Origin: Pseudomonas yamanorum | Lineage (GTDB): Bacteria > Pseudomonadota > Gammaproteobacteria > Pseudomonadales > Pseudomonadaceae | Reading direction: 5' to 3' | DNA: 64,000 bases | Assembly (NCBI RefSeq): GCF_013386765.1 | Contig: NZ_JACARE010000006.1 | Span: forward strand, 161,620-225,619 | Part shown: positions 33,080 to 41,406 of the stretch, in pieces | How the letters are laid out: the number at the start of each line of letters is the position of its first letter | How positions within the stretch are numbered: the stretch's first letter is position 1 | The notes under the pieces: model-generated | What the model was told of the DNA's origin: nothing | Seen by the model: the letters and a program-made list of their open reading frames with translations, nothing else | The model's database searches: none | Made by a program: the position numbers and the translations under genes

Positions 33080-33596
33080 GCGAAGCGCGCGGCTTCGGTT
33101 CTGCGTCAGGCCTGTGTTCGACAAACGTTGCCTTTACTCTTTTGGACACCAGAATGTAAGGCACCCATACGACAACGGAAATCAATCCCCGTACAAATTC
33201 CTTTGTAGTGCTGGGGTCGAATATTGGTTCGTCAGGGACGATAAGCGAGACAATCCACGAGTCCACAGGCACAAAAGCAAAAGAGACAATAAGTGTGGCT
33301 ATATACACTTTCGGGAATAGATAGTGCCTGGAGAAAAACAGATAGATCAGGTAGATGAACGTCAGGATCAACAGGGAGTTGAAGAGCGCCTCAAACACCA
33401 CCAGTGCGGCCCATGCCGGGTTATACAGCTCTGAACCCGGGGTTATGACATGCGTGAAGGTGCCGTCTGTGAAGATGCCGTAATACAAGGGCCCGAAGGC
33501 GACTGCCACGCGCAGGGGAGTAACAATCAAACCCAGCCCAATTAATATCAGCCAGCCACCCAGCCCCTTCAGATCTTTATTTGTTTGCATATTCAT
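33063..33596 (-). CDS. DUF2569 membrane protein
   Basis: The 177-residue protein begins with a short polar stretch and the family mark KGLGGWLILIGLGLIVTPLR, then has four hydrophobic segments and ends in a polar tail (RPDAEPKPRASLIEPG). DUF2569 proteins are inner-membrane proteins of unknown role. Two start codons are possible (33596 and 33590); both give the same mature topology. Converges with the DUF1737 gene. Confidence 0.82.
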   Translation of the reverse strand: MNMQTNKDLKGLGGWLILIGLGLIVTPLRVAVAFGPLYYGIFTDGTFTHVITPGSELYNPAWAALVVFEALFNSLLILTFIYLIYLFFSRHYLFPKVYIATLIVSFAFVPVDSWIVSLIVPDEPIFDPSTTKEFVRGLISVVVWVPYILVSKRVKATFVEHRPDAEPKPRASLIEPG

Positions 33597-33750
33597 TCCG
33601 TGATTTCCCGGCATCCATAGGCCACAAACAGCGCACGACTTTTCGCGCGGGATTTGTGGGTAACGTCGGGTGTAATAGTACGCTCCTTCAATCGCCGCCG
33701 TCTTCGTGCAAGCGCCGCTGTTCCCCGATTGGCAACAGCGGCGGTCGACG

Positions 33751-34677
33751 CTACTTGTAATGCTGCTCAAACACGGCGACTTGCTCCGGTTTAATCAGCT
33801 GAAACGGAACCCACACATCCGTCTCGACCGGCTCGCCCTTGATCATTTTCAGGGCGGCCTGCAGGGCGGCAGTGGCCTGGGCCTTGGGGTCCTGGAAGAC
33901 CGATGCCACCAGCATTCCGCGCTTGATCGCGGCCAGCCCGTCGGGCAGGCCGTCGATGCCGACGATTGCGATTTCGCCCTTGGCTTTGCCAGCTTGCTGC
34001 AACGCCATCGCGGCACCAATCGCCATTTCGTCGTTGTTGGCCACGATCGCATCGAAGTGGGTGCCCGCCAGCAGCCAGTTGCTGGTCAGGTCCATGCCTT
34101 TGCTGCGCTGCCATTCCGCCGATTGCTGTTCGACGATCTTGATCTCGGGAAAGTCCTTGAGTACTTGTTTGACGCCTTCGGTGCGGTCGTGCGTGGCGTT
34201 TTGCGCCAGGTCGCCCATGATGATCGCGACGCTACCTTTGCCGTGTAGCTTCTCGGCGAGGTAGCGCATCTGCAATTGCCCGGCCTCGATGTCGTTGGAC
34301 GCCACGGTGACGACGCCCTTGGGGAGTACGCGCTCGTCGGGGTGGCGGTTGACGTAGACCAGCGGCGTCTTCGCCTCGACGGCGGCGCGGGTCATGTTGG
34401 CGGTGGCGGCGGTGTCCACCGGCAAGACGATGACTGCGTCGACCTTCTGATTGATAAACCCCTGGACCTGATTGAGCTGGCGCACCACGTCGCCCTGGGC
34501 GTCTTCGAACTGGATCTGGACGCCTGCCTGTTTGGCCGCGTCTTCCAGGCCGCTGCGCACGTAGGTCATGAAGTTGTCGTCAACCCTGGCAATGCTCACG
34601 CCGATGCGATAACTGGCGGTAGCCCACTGGCTGAAAACGAGTAACAACGTGGCAAAAAGTAATGTGCTGCGACGCAT
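33751..34677 (-). CDS. Periplasmic sugar-binding protein, MocB-like (no adjacent transporter genes)
   Basis: The 308-residue protein has a signal peptide (cleavage after ATA, residue 21) and a ribose-type periplasmic binding fold (IGVSIARVDDNFMTYVRSG; NNDEMAIGAAMALQQAG; IVGIDGLPDGLAAIKRG). It is the last gene of a leftward three-gene operon behind a TIM-barrel isomerase and a MocA-like dehydrogenase, the same gene types as rhizobial moc clusters. No ATPase or permease accompanies it, so it may use the ABC transporter encoded at 51-53.6 kb or act as a sensor. Confidence 0.88.
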   Translation of the reverse strand: MRRSTLLFATLLLVFSQWATASYRIGVSIARVDDNFMTYVRSGLEDAAKQAGVQIQFEDAQGDVVRQLNQVQGFINQKVDAVIVLPVDTAATANMTRAAVEAKTPLVYVNRHPDERVLPKGVVTVASNDIEAGQLQMRYLAEKLHGKGSVAIIMGDLAQNATHDRTEGVKQVLKDFPEIKIVEQQSAEWQRSKGMDLTSNWLLAGTHFDAIVANNDEMAIGAAMALQQAGKAKGEIAIVGIDGLPDGLAAIKRGMLVASVFQDPKAQATAALQAALKMIKGEPVETDVWVPFQLIKPEQVAVFEQHYK

Positions 34678-34713
34678 GATGGTTTTCCTTTTGTTGTTAT
34701 GAGTTGAAATTCA

Positions 34714-35502
34714 TCAAGACAGGGTGAAGGCTTGCCGAAAGCGCGTGAGTGCCAGTTCGCTGTCGCCGCTGGCCCAGCCTTCAAGGCCCACGACACCGGT
34801 GTAACCCATGTCGTACAAGGCCCTGGCAATGGCGGGGTAGTGGATCTCGCCCGTGCCCGGTTCCTTGCGTCCCGGCACGTCGGCCACCTGGATTTCACCG
34901 ATGGCGCTGCCGGCACGCTGGATCAGTTCGATCAGGTTTCCTTCGCCGATCTGCGCGTGGTAGAGGTCCAGGTTCATCTTCAAATGAGGGCTGCCCACTG
35001 CTTCGATCAGTGCCAGGGTGTCGTCGGCGCGGGCGAAGGGCGTGCCGGGGTGGTCCACCTCGGTATTGAGGTTTTCCAGCAGGAACACCCGGCCGGCGTC
35101 TTCGCCCAGGCGCGCGATTTTTTCCAGGGTCTTGCAGGCGCTCAGCCACATGCGTCCGCTGGTGTGGGCCACCGGTTTTACCGGCAACCCCCGGTCACCC
35201 AGGCCGGTGCCATGCAGGTTGAGACTCGGGCAATTGAGCTGGGCGGCGATGGCCAGGGATTCCCGGGCGCTGTCGAGCAGCTGCGCAATCTCGTCGGGGT
35301 CGGTCAGGTTGCCCGAGATGTAGCCCGTCATCGAGGTGAAGTCTGCACCGGTGGCGGCCAGGGCCGGGATGTCTTTGGTGGTCCAGCCCCAGATTTCGGC
35401 GCTGAAACCCAGCGCATGAATGCGTTTGACGCGTTCGGTGAAGGGCAGGTCGAGGAAGACCATTTCGGCGCTGACGGCCAGTTTGAAGGGCACGAAGCTC
35501 AT
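34714..35502 (-). CDS. TIM-barrel sugar isomerase/epimerase (hydroxypyruvate isomerase-like)
   Basis: The 262-residue protein belongs to the xylose-isomerase-like TIM-barrel superfamily (MocC/IolE/Hyi group). Visible metal-site elements are LLENLNTEVDH (Glu), MNLDLYHAQIGEG (Asp, His), GEIQVADVPGRKEPGTGEI (His/Gln region) and VGLEGWASGD (Glu). The ATG at 35502 overlaps the stop of the dehydrogenase gene (ATGA), so translation is coupled. Such enzymes act on keto-inositols or hydroxypyruvate; the exact substrate is open. Confidence 0.88.
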   Translation of the reverse strand: MSFVPFKLAVSAEMVFLDLPFTERVKRIHALGFSAEIWGWTTKDIPALAATGADFTSMTGYISGNLTDPDEIAQLLDSARESLAIAAQLNCPSLNLHGTGLGDRGLPVKPVAHTSGRMWLSACKTLEKIARLGEDAGRVFLLENLNTEVDHPGTPFARADDTLALIEAVGSPHLKMNLDLYHAQIGEGNLIELIQRAGSAIGEIQVADVPGRKEPGTGEIHYPAIARALYDMGYTGVVGLEGWASGDSELALTRFRQAFTLS

Positions 35503-36521
35503 GGGCGACCACCTTGCACACGCACGACTTTGCCTTGCTGGAACGACTCGATGCAGGCACGGGCAATGGCCAGTGCGGCGCGGGCATCTTCGCCGCTGGC
35601 GAGGGGTTTTTCGCCGCTGCGCAGGCACTCGACGAAGTGATTGAGTTCGGCCACGTAGGCGTCCCGCAGCAGATCGGTGTCCAGGCGCTGGGTATCGGCC
35701 TGGATGCCGCCGGCCACGTAGCGGACCAGGTCAGAGTCATGGACGCCGCCCATGGTCAACATTCCCGCGCTGCCGAACACTTCCCCGCGAACATCGTAGC
35801 CATACACTGCCTGGAAGTTCGCCTCGGCGGCGGCGATGGCGCCGTTGTCGAAGCGTATCGTGACCACGGCAGTGTCCAGGAAGCCTTTGCTTTTGTAGTC
35901 CGGTGCAATCAGCGCATCGGCCATGACAAACACGTCGACGGCTTCGGCGCCGGGGTTCAGGTAGCGCAGGGTGTCGAAGTCATGGATCAGGGTTTCGAGG
36001 AAGATCACCCATTGCGGTGAGGCGGCGGGATTGTTCAGTGCCGGGTCGCGCGTCAGCGAGCGCAGCAACTGCGGCGTGCCGATACGGCCGGCCACCACGT
36101 CCAGGTGGGCGGTGCGAAAGCTTTTGGCGAAGCGGCGGTTGAAGCCCACTTGCAGCGTCACCCGCGCATCTGCAGCGGCGGCGATGGCGCGATCGGCCTC
36201 GTCGAGGGTGATGGCCATGGGTTTTTCGCAGAACACCCCTTTGCCGGCGCGGGCGGCGCTGATTACCAGTTCGGCGTGGCTGCGAGCCGGGGCGGCGATC
36301 AGCACGCCGTCGATGTCCGGGTCGTCGAGCAGTTGCTGGGGATCGGTGTAGACCCGTTGCACGTCCAGCTCTGCCGCCAGGCGCGCGGCCTGACCGGGTG
36401 TGGGGTCGGCAATCGCGGCCAGGCAGGCACCGGGAATATGCCGGGCGGCCGTCAGGCCGTGAAAGCTGCCCATGCGGCCGGCGCCGATGAGGCCGAGGCG
36501 AATAGTCTTGGATGTGTTCAT
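35499..36521 (-). CDS. Gfo/Idh/MocA-family NAD(P) dehydrogenase, inositol dehydrogenase-like
   Basis: The 340-residue protein has the N-terminal Rossmann motif GLIGAGRMGSFHG (residues 10-22), the catalytic-type EKPMA (residues 99-103) and the HDFD motif (residues 180-183) shared by myo-inositol dehydrogenases and MocA. It likely oxidises an inositol or aminoinositol. It is first of the operon, 58 bases behind a sigma-54 promoter match at 36579-36594. Confidence 0.9.
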   Translation of the reverse strand: MNTSKTIRLGLIGAGRMGSFHGLTAARHIPGACLAAIADPTPGQAARLAAELDVQRVYTDPQQLLDDPDIDGVLIAAPARSHAELVISAARAGKGVFCEKPMAITLDEADRAIAAAADARVTLQVGFNRRFAKSFRTAHLDVVAGRIGTPQLLRSLTRDPALNNPAASPQWVIFLETLIHDFDTLRYLNPGAEAVDVFVMADALIAPDYKSKGFLDTAVVTIRFDNGAIAAAEANFQAVYGYDVRGEVFGSAGMLTMGGVHDSDLVRYVAGGIQADTQRLDTDLLRDAYVAELNHFVECLRSGEKPLASGEDARAALAIARACIESFQQGKVVRVQGGRP

Positions 36522-36578
36522 GAGGTGACTCCCTTTTATTGTTGTTGCGCAGGGGTTTCCTGCGGGTGCAAGTCAGGG

Positions 36579-36594
36579 AGCAAAGGCTGTGCCA
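36579..36594 (-). promoter_or_regulatory. Sigma-54 (-24/-12) promoter for the MocA-like operon
   Basis: Read leftwards: TGGCAC-A-GCCT-TTGCT, matching consensus TGGCACG-N4-TTGCA except for two less-conserved positions, with correct GG-GC spacing. It points to the operon starting at 36521, giving a leader of about 45 bases. Confidence 0.8.
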
Positions 36595-36649
36595 ATATTT
36601 AAGCGTTTGATATATAACGATTTAATATGATTTGTTTAAAAATACTGTT

Positions 36650-36664
36650 CATGTTTTAAACATG
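36650..36664. promoter_or_regulatory. Palindrome CATGTTT-T-AAACATG, candidate activator site
   Basis: Perfect 7-bp arms around one base, 56-70 bases upstream of the sigma-54 promoter, with a further ACATGT at 36674-36679. The position is right for the upstream activating sequence of the divergent sigma-54 regulator. Confidence 0.6.
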
Positions 36665-36705
36665 TCTATGCTTACATGTCTAAAACCTGAACACAGGAGC
36701 GGCGC

Positions 36706-38712
36706 GTGATCCCCCAGCCAATGGCCTTCAGCGAACAAGACCTCGACTACATCACCGCGCTTGGCCCGGCGCAGTTGAGCGAGGGACCGATTGCGCAACT
36801 GGAGCAGGCCTGGCAAGCGTGCCTGAAGGGCGGTGTCGATCGGCCCGCCGGGGTCAGGCAGGTGATTTGGGATTCCTGGCGGCGCAGTGTCAGCGCCGGG
36901 ATCGATCCCGCCGACGGTGACTACCGGTTCGTCGCCCCCGACGATCTGGCCGCGACGCTGGCGGCCAACCGGGTGTTGATCGCGGCGGCGGCGCAGGTCA
37001 TGCGCGGATTGCTGGCCTACAACCCCCGGGGTCATATCAACCTCACCGACGCTCACGGCACCACCCTGTATTTTTGCGGCCTGGACCTCACGCCGGTGGG
37101 CAGCCGGTTGCTGGAATCGGTGCAGGGCACCAATTGCACCGGGCTGGCGTTGGCCGAAGACCGACTGGTGTACGTGCTGGCCGAAGAGAATTTCGCGCGC
37201 GGCCTGCGTCAACGGCGCATGCATTGCGCCGCCGCCCCGATCCGGGATGCCCAGGGCCGCACGCTGGCGATGCTGACGCTGACCGCAGAGCCGGGCTGGT
37301 TCCACTTTCATACACTGGGCACCGTGCAGGCAGCGGCGGAAGCGGTCTCGCGGCAGATGGCGCTGCAGGCCTTGCTGGAAGAACAGCAAACCGTGCTGGA
37401 AGTCCTCAACGAAGGGCTGGTAGTGCTGGATGAGCGCGGCTGCATCAAGGCGCTCAACCGCTATGCCCGGCAATTGTTTCGCGTGGGCCGCGACCTGCTG
37501 GGCAGCCCGTTCCAGCGCCTGGGCCAAAGCGAACTGACCGATGAGATTTTGCTGCGTGGTGGGGAAGGGCTGCGGGACCTGGATTGCACCTTTGAGCTGC
37601 ATGATCGCAGCCACCTGGCCTGCCTGGTTTCCGTGTGCCCGCTGGAGCAGGGCGGGCGAGTGGTATCGTTGCGCGAGAACCGGCGCATCCGGGAAATTAC
37701 CCGGCGCATCATCGGTACCCAGGCCAGCTACACCTTCGACACCATCCAGGGCAGTTCCCGGGCGATTCAGGACGCTTTGCACCTGGGGCGGATCGCCAGT
37801 CGCAGTGATTCGACGACCCTGGTCCTGGGGGAAAGCGGCACCGGCAAGGAGCTGTTTGCCCAGGCGATCCACAACGCCAGTGACCGCTGCAACGGCCCGT
37901 TTGTCGCGGTCAATTGCGGTGCCATTCCGCGGGACCTGGTGCAGAGTGAATTGTTCGGGCACGTTGAGGGGGCCTTCACCGGATCGGCCCGCGGCGGGTC
38001 GGCCGGCAAGTTCGAACTGGCCGATGGCGGTACGATCTTCCTCGATGAGATCGGTGACATGTCATTCGACGCCCAGGTCAGCCTGTTGCGGGTCTTGCAA
38101 GAGGGCGAGGTGACGCGGGTCGGCGCCAAGCAGTCCCGGCAGGTGAACGTGCGCATCATTGCCGCGACCCACCGGAACCTGAGCCAGGCGGTGGCCGATG
38201 GCGCGTTCCGCGAGGACCTTTACTACCGGCTCAATGTATTGAACTTGACGGTGCCGCCGCTGCGGATGCGACGTGAAGATATACCGCTGCTGGCGCTTCA
38301 CTTTCTCGGCCGTTGCGCGCGGTCGCTACGCAAGTCGGTACAGGGTATCTCGCCCGAGGCGCTGAATATTCTGTCGGCACACCAGTGGCCCGGTAACGTT
38401 CGTGAACTGGAAAACGCCATTGAGCGAGCCACCAACCTGGCCGTGAGCGACCAGCTTTTGCCGGGTGATCTGCCACTGGAAATCCAGCCGCGACAGCCGG
38501 CCGGCACCTCGGCAACTGCCCCAGAGCCCCGAACGACCCTCGACCTCGGTGCCCATGAAATGAACGCGATCATTGCCGCCCTCAAAGGCACGCGGGGCAA
38601 CATCCGGCTGGCCGCACAACAGCTCAACGTTTCCCGTGGCGGGCTGTACAACAAGATGAACCGGTTCGGGCTGAGTGCCGATGCGTTTCGCTCAGGGCCG
38701 GGCGTTCTCTGA
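36706..38712 (+). CDS. Sigma-54-dependent activator, AcoR-like
   Basis: The 668-residue protein has an N-terminal GAF-like sensor (residues 85-210), a PAS-like region (230-320), the AAA+ sigma-54 domain with GESGTGKE (375-382), GAFTGS loop (422-427) and FLDEIGD Walker B (445-451), and a Fis-type HTH (630-652). It is an enhancer-binding activator of the AcoR type. A near-consensus sigma-54 promoter lies in the shared intergenic region, so its prime target is the divergent MocA-like operon. The GTG start has a CAGGAG site. Confidence 0.93.
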   Translation: MIPQPMAFSEQDLDYITALGPAQLSEGPIAQLEQAWQACLKGGVDRPAGVRQVIWDSWRRSVSAGIDPADGDYRFVAPDDLAATLAANRVLIAAAAQVMRGLLAYNPRGHINLTDAHGTTLYFCGLDLTPVGSRLLESVQGTNCTGLALAEDRLVYVLAEENFARGLRQRRMHCAAAPIRDAQGRTLAMLTLTAEPGWFHFHTLGTVQAAAEAVSRQMALQALLEEQQTVLEVLNEGLVVLDERGCIKALNRYARQLFRVGRDLLGSPFQRLGQSELTDEILLRGGEGLRDLDCTFELHDRSHLACLVSVCPLEQGGRVVSLRENRRIREITRRIIGTQASYTFDTIQGSSRAIQDALHLGRIASRSDSTTLVLGESGTGKELFAQAIHNASDRCNGPFVAVNCGAIPRDLVQSELFGHVEGAFTGSARGGSAGKFELADGGTIFLDEIGDMSFDAQVSLLRVLQEGEVTRVGAKQSRQVNVRIIAATHRNLSQAVADGAFREDLYYRLNVLNLTVPPLRMRREDIPLLALHFLGRCARSLRKSVQGISPEALNILSAHQWPGNVRELENAIERATNLAVSDQLLPGDLPLEIQPRQPAGTSATAPEPRTTLDLGAHEMNAIIAALKGTRGNIRLAAQQLNVSRGGLYNKMNRFGLSADAFRSGPGVL

Positions 38713-39741
38713 GGTCAGGATCTGCAAGGGAATGTAGTGGCGATGCCGGGCCGGATCGAAGTCTGGAGACGACTGCAATTCGATCAGCAAGTCGACGATG
38801 GCGGTGCCCAGCAGTCGTGGCTGGGAATCGATGACCAGGCTGACCAACCCTTCGGCCAGCGCCTTGCGCGACAGCTCGGTTGACTCCTGGAGGATGCAGC
38901 ACAGTGACGGGCGTTTCGGCAGCTGTGACAGGGCGCTGATGACGCCGTCGCCGCCACCGCCGACCACGCACAAAGCGCGCAAGTCTTCATGGCGGGCCAA
39001 CAGTTCCAGGGTCGCCTCTTCGGTGATGTCGCAATTGTCCAGGTTGATCACCGCTTCCAGCAATCGCAGCCCCGGGGCGTGCTCCTCCAGATAGCCGCGC
39101 AGCCCCTCGAGCCGCGCCTGATGCCCCAGAAAACGGTGCCCGCCCAGCAGCACGCCAATGCTGCCCTTGCGGGCGCTGGCCGTGTGCGCCACCAGCCAGC
39201 CCATGGTGCGGCCGACCTCATGGTTGTCCTGGCCCACGTAAGGTTCCTGCGCCGCCTCATCGATGTCCGACAGCAGGGCGATCACCGGCACACCGGCGTG
39301 CCTGATCTGGGCGATGGCGGCATTGATCAGCGGGTGGGCAAAGCTGACCACGGCGAGGCCGTCGCACTGCACGGCCAACTGTTCGATCTGGGCAATGATG
39401 GCGGTGGGGGAGCGGTCAAGCACGTAGTCGAATTGAACGCTCAGGTTGGCGCCCGACTCACGCTGCGCCGCCTCGGTGATGGCGGTGGCAACGTTGCCAT
39501 AGAACGCCTGGGCGGTACCGAGCAGGAGGATGCCGAAGCGGTAGCTGGGGCGCCGCTCGCGGATCCGCTGGCCGATCAGCCGTGCGGCAAAATACCCGAC
39601 GGCTTCGGCCGCCTGGAACACCTGCTCGGCGGTGTCCGGGTTGACCGGCGCCCGGGCGTTGAGCACCCGGTCTACGGTGGCGACACTCAAGCCGGCGTGC
39701 GCGGCAACGGTGGCAATGGTTGGGCGTTTATTGTTGTTCAT
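38692..39741 (-). CDS. LacI-family transcriptional regulator
   Basis: The 349-residue protein has the LacI HTH (PTIATVAAHAGLSVATVDRV, residues 7-26) and a periplasmic-binding-type ligand domain. It faces the MocD-type operon across a region with three CTTGATAG-type half-sites, so it probably represses that operon until an inositol-like ligand binds. Its end overlaps the end of the sigma-54 regulator by 21 bases in convergent direction. ATG 39741 was chosen to start just before the HTH. Confidence 0.9.
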   Translation of the reverse strand: MNNNKRPTIATVAAHAGLSVATVDRVLNARAPVNPDTAEQVFQAAEAVGYFAARLIGQRIRERRPSYRFGILLLGTAQAFYGNVATAITEAAQRESGANLSVQFDYVLDRSPTAIIAQIEQLAVQCDGLAVVSFAHPLINAAIAQIRHAGVPVIALLSDIDEAAQEPYVGQDNHEVGRTMGWLVAHTASARKGSIGVLLGGHRFLGHQARLEGLRGYLEEHAPGLRLLEAVINLDNCDITEEATLELLARHEDLRALCVVGGGGDGVISALSQLPKRPSLCCILQESTELSRKALAEGLVSLVIDSQPRLLGTAIVDLLIELQSSPDFDPARHRHYIPLQILTSENARP

Positions 39742-39760
39742 GGCGAGCCCCTGCGAATGC

Positions 39761-39810
39761 CTTGATAGAAAACTATCAAGCTTCAATGGGGCTGGATGAT
39801 AGCTTGATAG
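39761..39810. promoter_or_regulatory. LacI operator cluster (CTTGATAG half-sites)
   Basis: CTTGATAG-AAAA-CTATCAAG (39761-39780) is a perfect palindrome. AGCTTGATAG at 39801-39810 forms a second, 10-bp inverted match with CTATCAAGCT at 39773-39782. It lies between the LacI gene and the oxygenase operon. Confidence 0.75.
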
Positions 39811-39925
39811 GGAATGTATTCAAGGGCTTGAGGGCAATCAGTGGGCTCTCTATCGTTTCTCTCAACGATGCGACCTCGCATCGAAGCAAGTGCCTGAAAC
39901 CACCCAGCTTGCGGAGAACAATAAA

Positions 39926-41026
39926 ATGCCTGAACAACACGCAGCCTATGAACATCCCGGTAGCCCCGCGCCTCGGGATTATCGGTTGACCGGCCCGGAA
40001 GCTGCCCGTGCGGTGCAAAAGGGGCTGGCCTCGGCCACCTGGTATCAATCTCCCATCCCGCGTAAACGCCTGAAAGAATTGATGCAGCGCCGTGATGGCC
40101 CAGCCTTGGTGGACACCGCCCTCTGGTTGCTGGCATTGGTCGTTACCGGGTTTGGTGGTTATTGGTTCTGGCGTTCCTGGGCCTGTGTGCCGTTCTTCTT
40201 TGTCTACGGCTTGCTGTATGGCACGGCCTCCAATGCCAGGTGGCACGAGACCGGCCATGGCACGGCGTTCAAAACCCGTTGGCTGAATGACGGGATCTAC
40301 CAGCTGTCGAGCTTCATGTTCATGTTCGAGCCTCATGTGTGGCGCTGGAGCCACGCCCGGCACCACACCGACACCATCATCGTCGGGCGTGATCCGGAGA
40401 TCGTCGAGCCGCGTCCACCGAGGCTGGTCAACATGGTGCTGAGCCTGTTCAGGATGCCCTATGTGTTCACCACGATGTGGTCGGTCTGCCGGCACGCCAC
40501 TGGGCGGATGGCGGAAGAAGAGAGCACGTTTATCCCGGAGTCCGAGTGGCCGAAGATCTTCACGGCGGCGCGTATCTGGCTGTTGATCTACGGGCTGACG
40601 GTGGGCGCCGCGCTGTACTTGCACAGCTGGTTGCCGCTGATGTTTATCGGCCTGCCGACGCTCTACGGCGGCTGGCTTTCGTACCTGTTCGGCCTGACGC
40701 AGCATGTGGGCCTGGCCGAGGACGTGCTCGACCACCGCAGTAACTGCCGCACTATCTACATGAGTCCGCTGCTGCGTTTTCTGTACCTCGACATGAACTA
40801 TCACCTCGAACATCACATGTACCCGATGGTGCCGTTCCATGCCCTGGCGCAGCTGCATGAGGAGATTCGTGATGACTGCCCGCCGCCCTATAACGGCCTG
40901 TTCGAGGCCTTGAAGGAAATCTTTCCGGCGATCTGGAAGCAGCGTAAAGACCCGACGTACTTCATCCGTCGCCCTCTGCCCGAGCGCGCAGAAACTGCCG
41001 CTGCCACTCAGGCAGAACCCGCCTGA
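39926..41026 (+). CDS. mocD: MocD-like membrane di-iron oxygenase (fatty-acid desaturase superfamily)
   Basis: The 366-residue membrane protein has the three histidine boxes of membrane di-iron enzymes: HETGH (107-111), HARHH (143-147) and HLEHH (293-297), plus four hydrophobic segments. With the following Rieske ferredoxin and reductase it forms a three-component oxygenase like MocDEF, which in rhizobia is linked to demethylation of 3-O-methyl-scyllo-inosamine. The true substrate here is not proven. The ATG at 39926 has a CGGAG site. First gene of a four-gene operon facing the LacI gene. Confidence 0.87.
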   Translation: MPEQHAAYEHPGSPAPRDYRLTGPEAARAVQKGLASATWYQSPIPRKRLKELMQRRDGPALVDTALWLLALVVTGFGGYWFWRSWACVPFFFVYGLLYGTASNARWHETGHGTAFKTRWLNDGIYQLSSFMFMFEPHVWRWSHARHHTDTIIVGRDPEIVEPRPPRLVNMVLSLFRMPYVFTTMWSVCRHATGRMAEEESTFIPESEWPKIFTAARIWLLIYGLTVGAALYLHSWLPLMFIGLPTLYGGWLSYLFGLTQHVGLAEDVLDHRSNCRTIYMSPLLRFLYLDMNYHLEHHMYPMVPFHALAQLHEEIRDDCPPPYNGLFEALKEIFPAIWKQRKDPTYFIRRPLPERAETAAATQAEPA

Positions 41027-41067
41027 CGGCTTTCGGTTTCAACCCCCCTACAAGAGAGAAAACTGCC

Positions 41068-41388
41068 ATGACCGATCAATGGATCGATGTCTGTGCCGTG
41101 GGCGATATAGACGAAGAAGACGTCATTCGTTTTGACCATGGCCAGCAGACCTACGCTGTCTACCGCTCTGCCGAGGACCGGTTTTTTGCCACGGCGGGCC
41201 TGTGCACGCACGAGTCCATCCACCTCGCCGATGGCCTGGTGATGGACCATGTGATCGAGTGTCCCAAGCACAACGGGCGGTTCGATTTCCGCACCGGCAA
41301 AGCCCTGGGGGCGCCGGTGTGCGTCAACCTCAAGACCTATCCGGTCCGGGTCGAGGCGGGGCGCGTCTTGCTCGCGATTGCGGTTTAA
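41068..41388 (+). CDS. mocE: MocE-family Rieske [2Fe-2S] ferredoxin
   Basis: This 106-residue electron carrier has the Rieske ligands C46-T-H48 and C65-P-K-H68 (LCTHESIHL and CPKHNGRFD). It matches the MocE family in length and opening (MTDQWIDVCAVGDI). It should pass electrons from the reductase encoded next to the di-iron oxygenase. 41 bases separate it from mocD and 18 bases from the reductase, so one transcript is likely. Confidence 0.9.
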   Translation: MTDQWIDVCAVGDIDEEDVIRFDHGQQTYAVYRSAEDRFFATAGLCTHESIHLADGLVMDHVIECPKHNGRFDFRTGKALGAPVCVNLKTYPVRVEAGRVLLAIAV

Positions 41389-41406
41389 CTGCCCGGAGGC
41401 TGTGCC

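Noticed and set aside
36649..37962. 437-codon minus-strand frame opposite the sigma-54 regulator
   Set aside because: The forward frame carries every AAA+ and HTH motif; this one is low-complexity.
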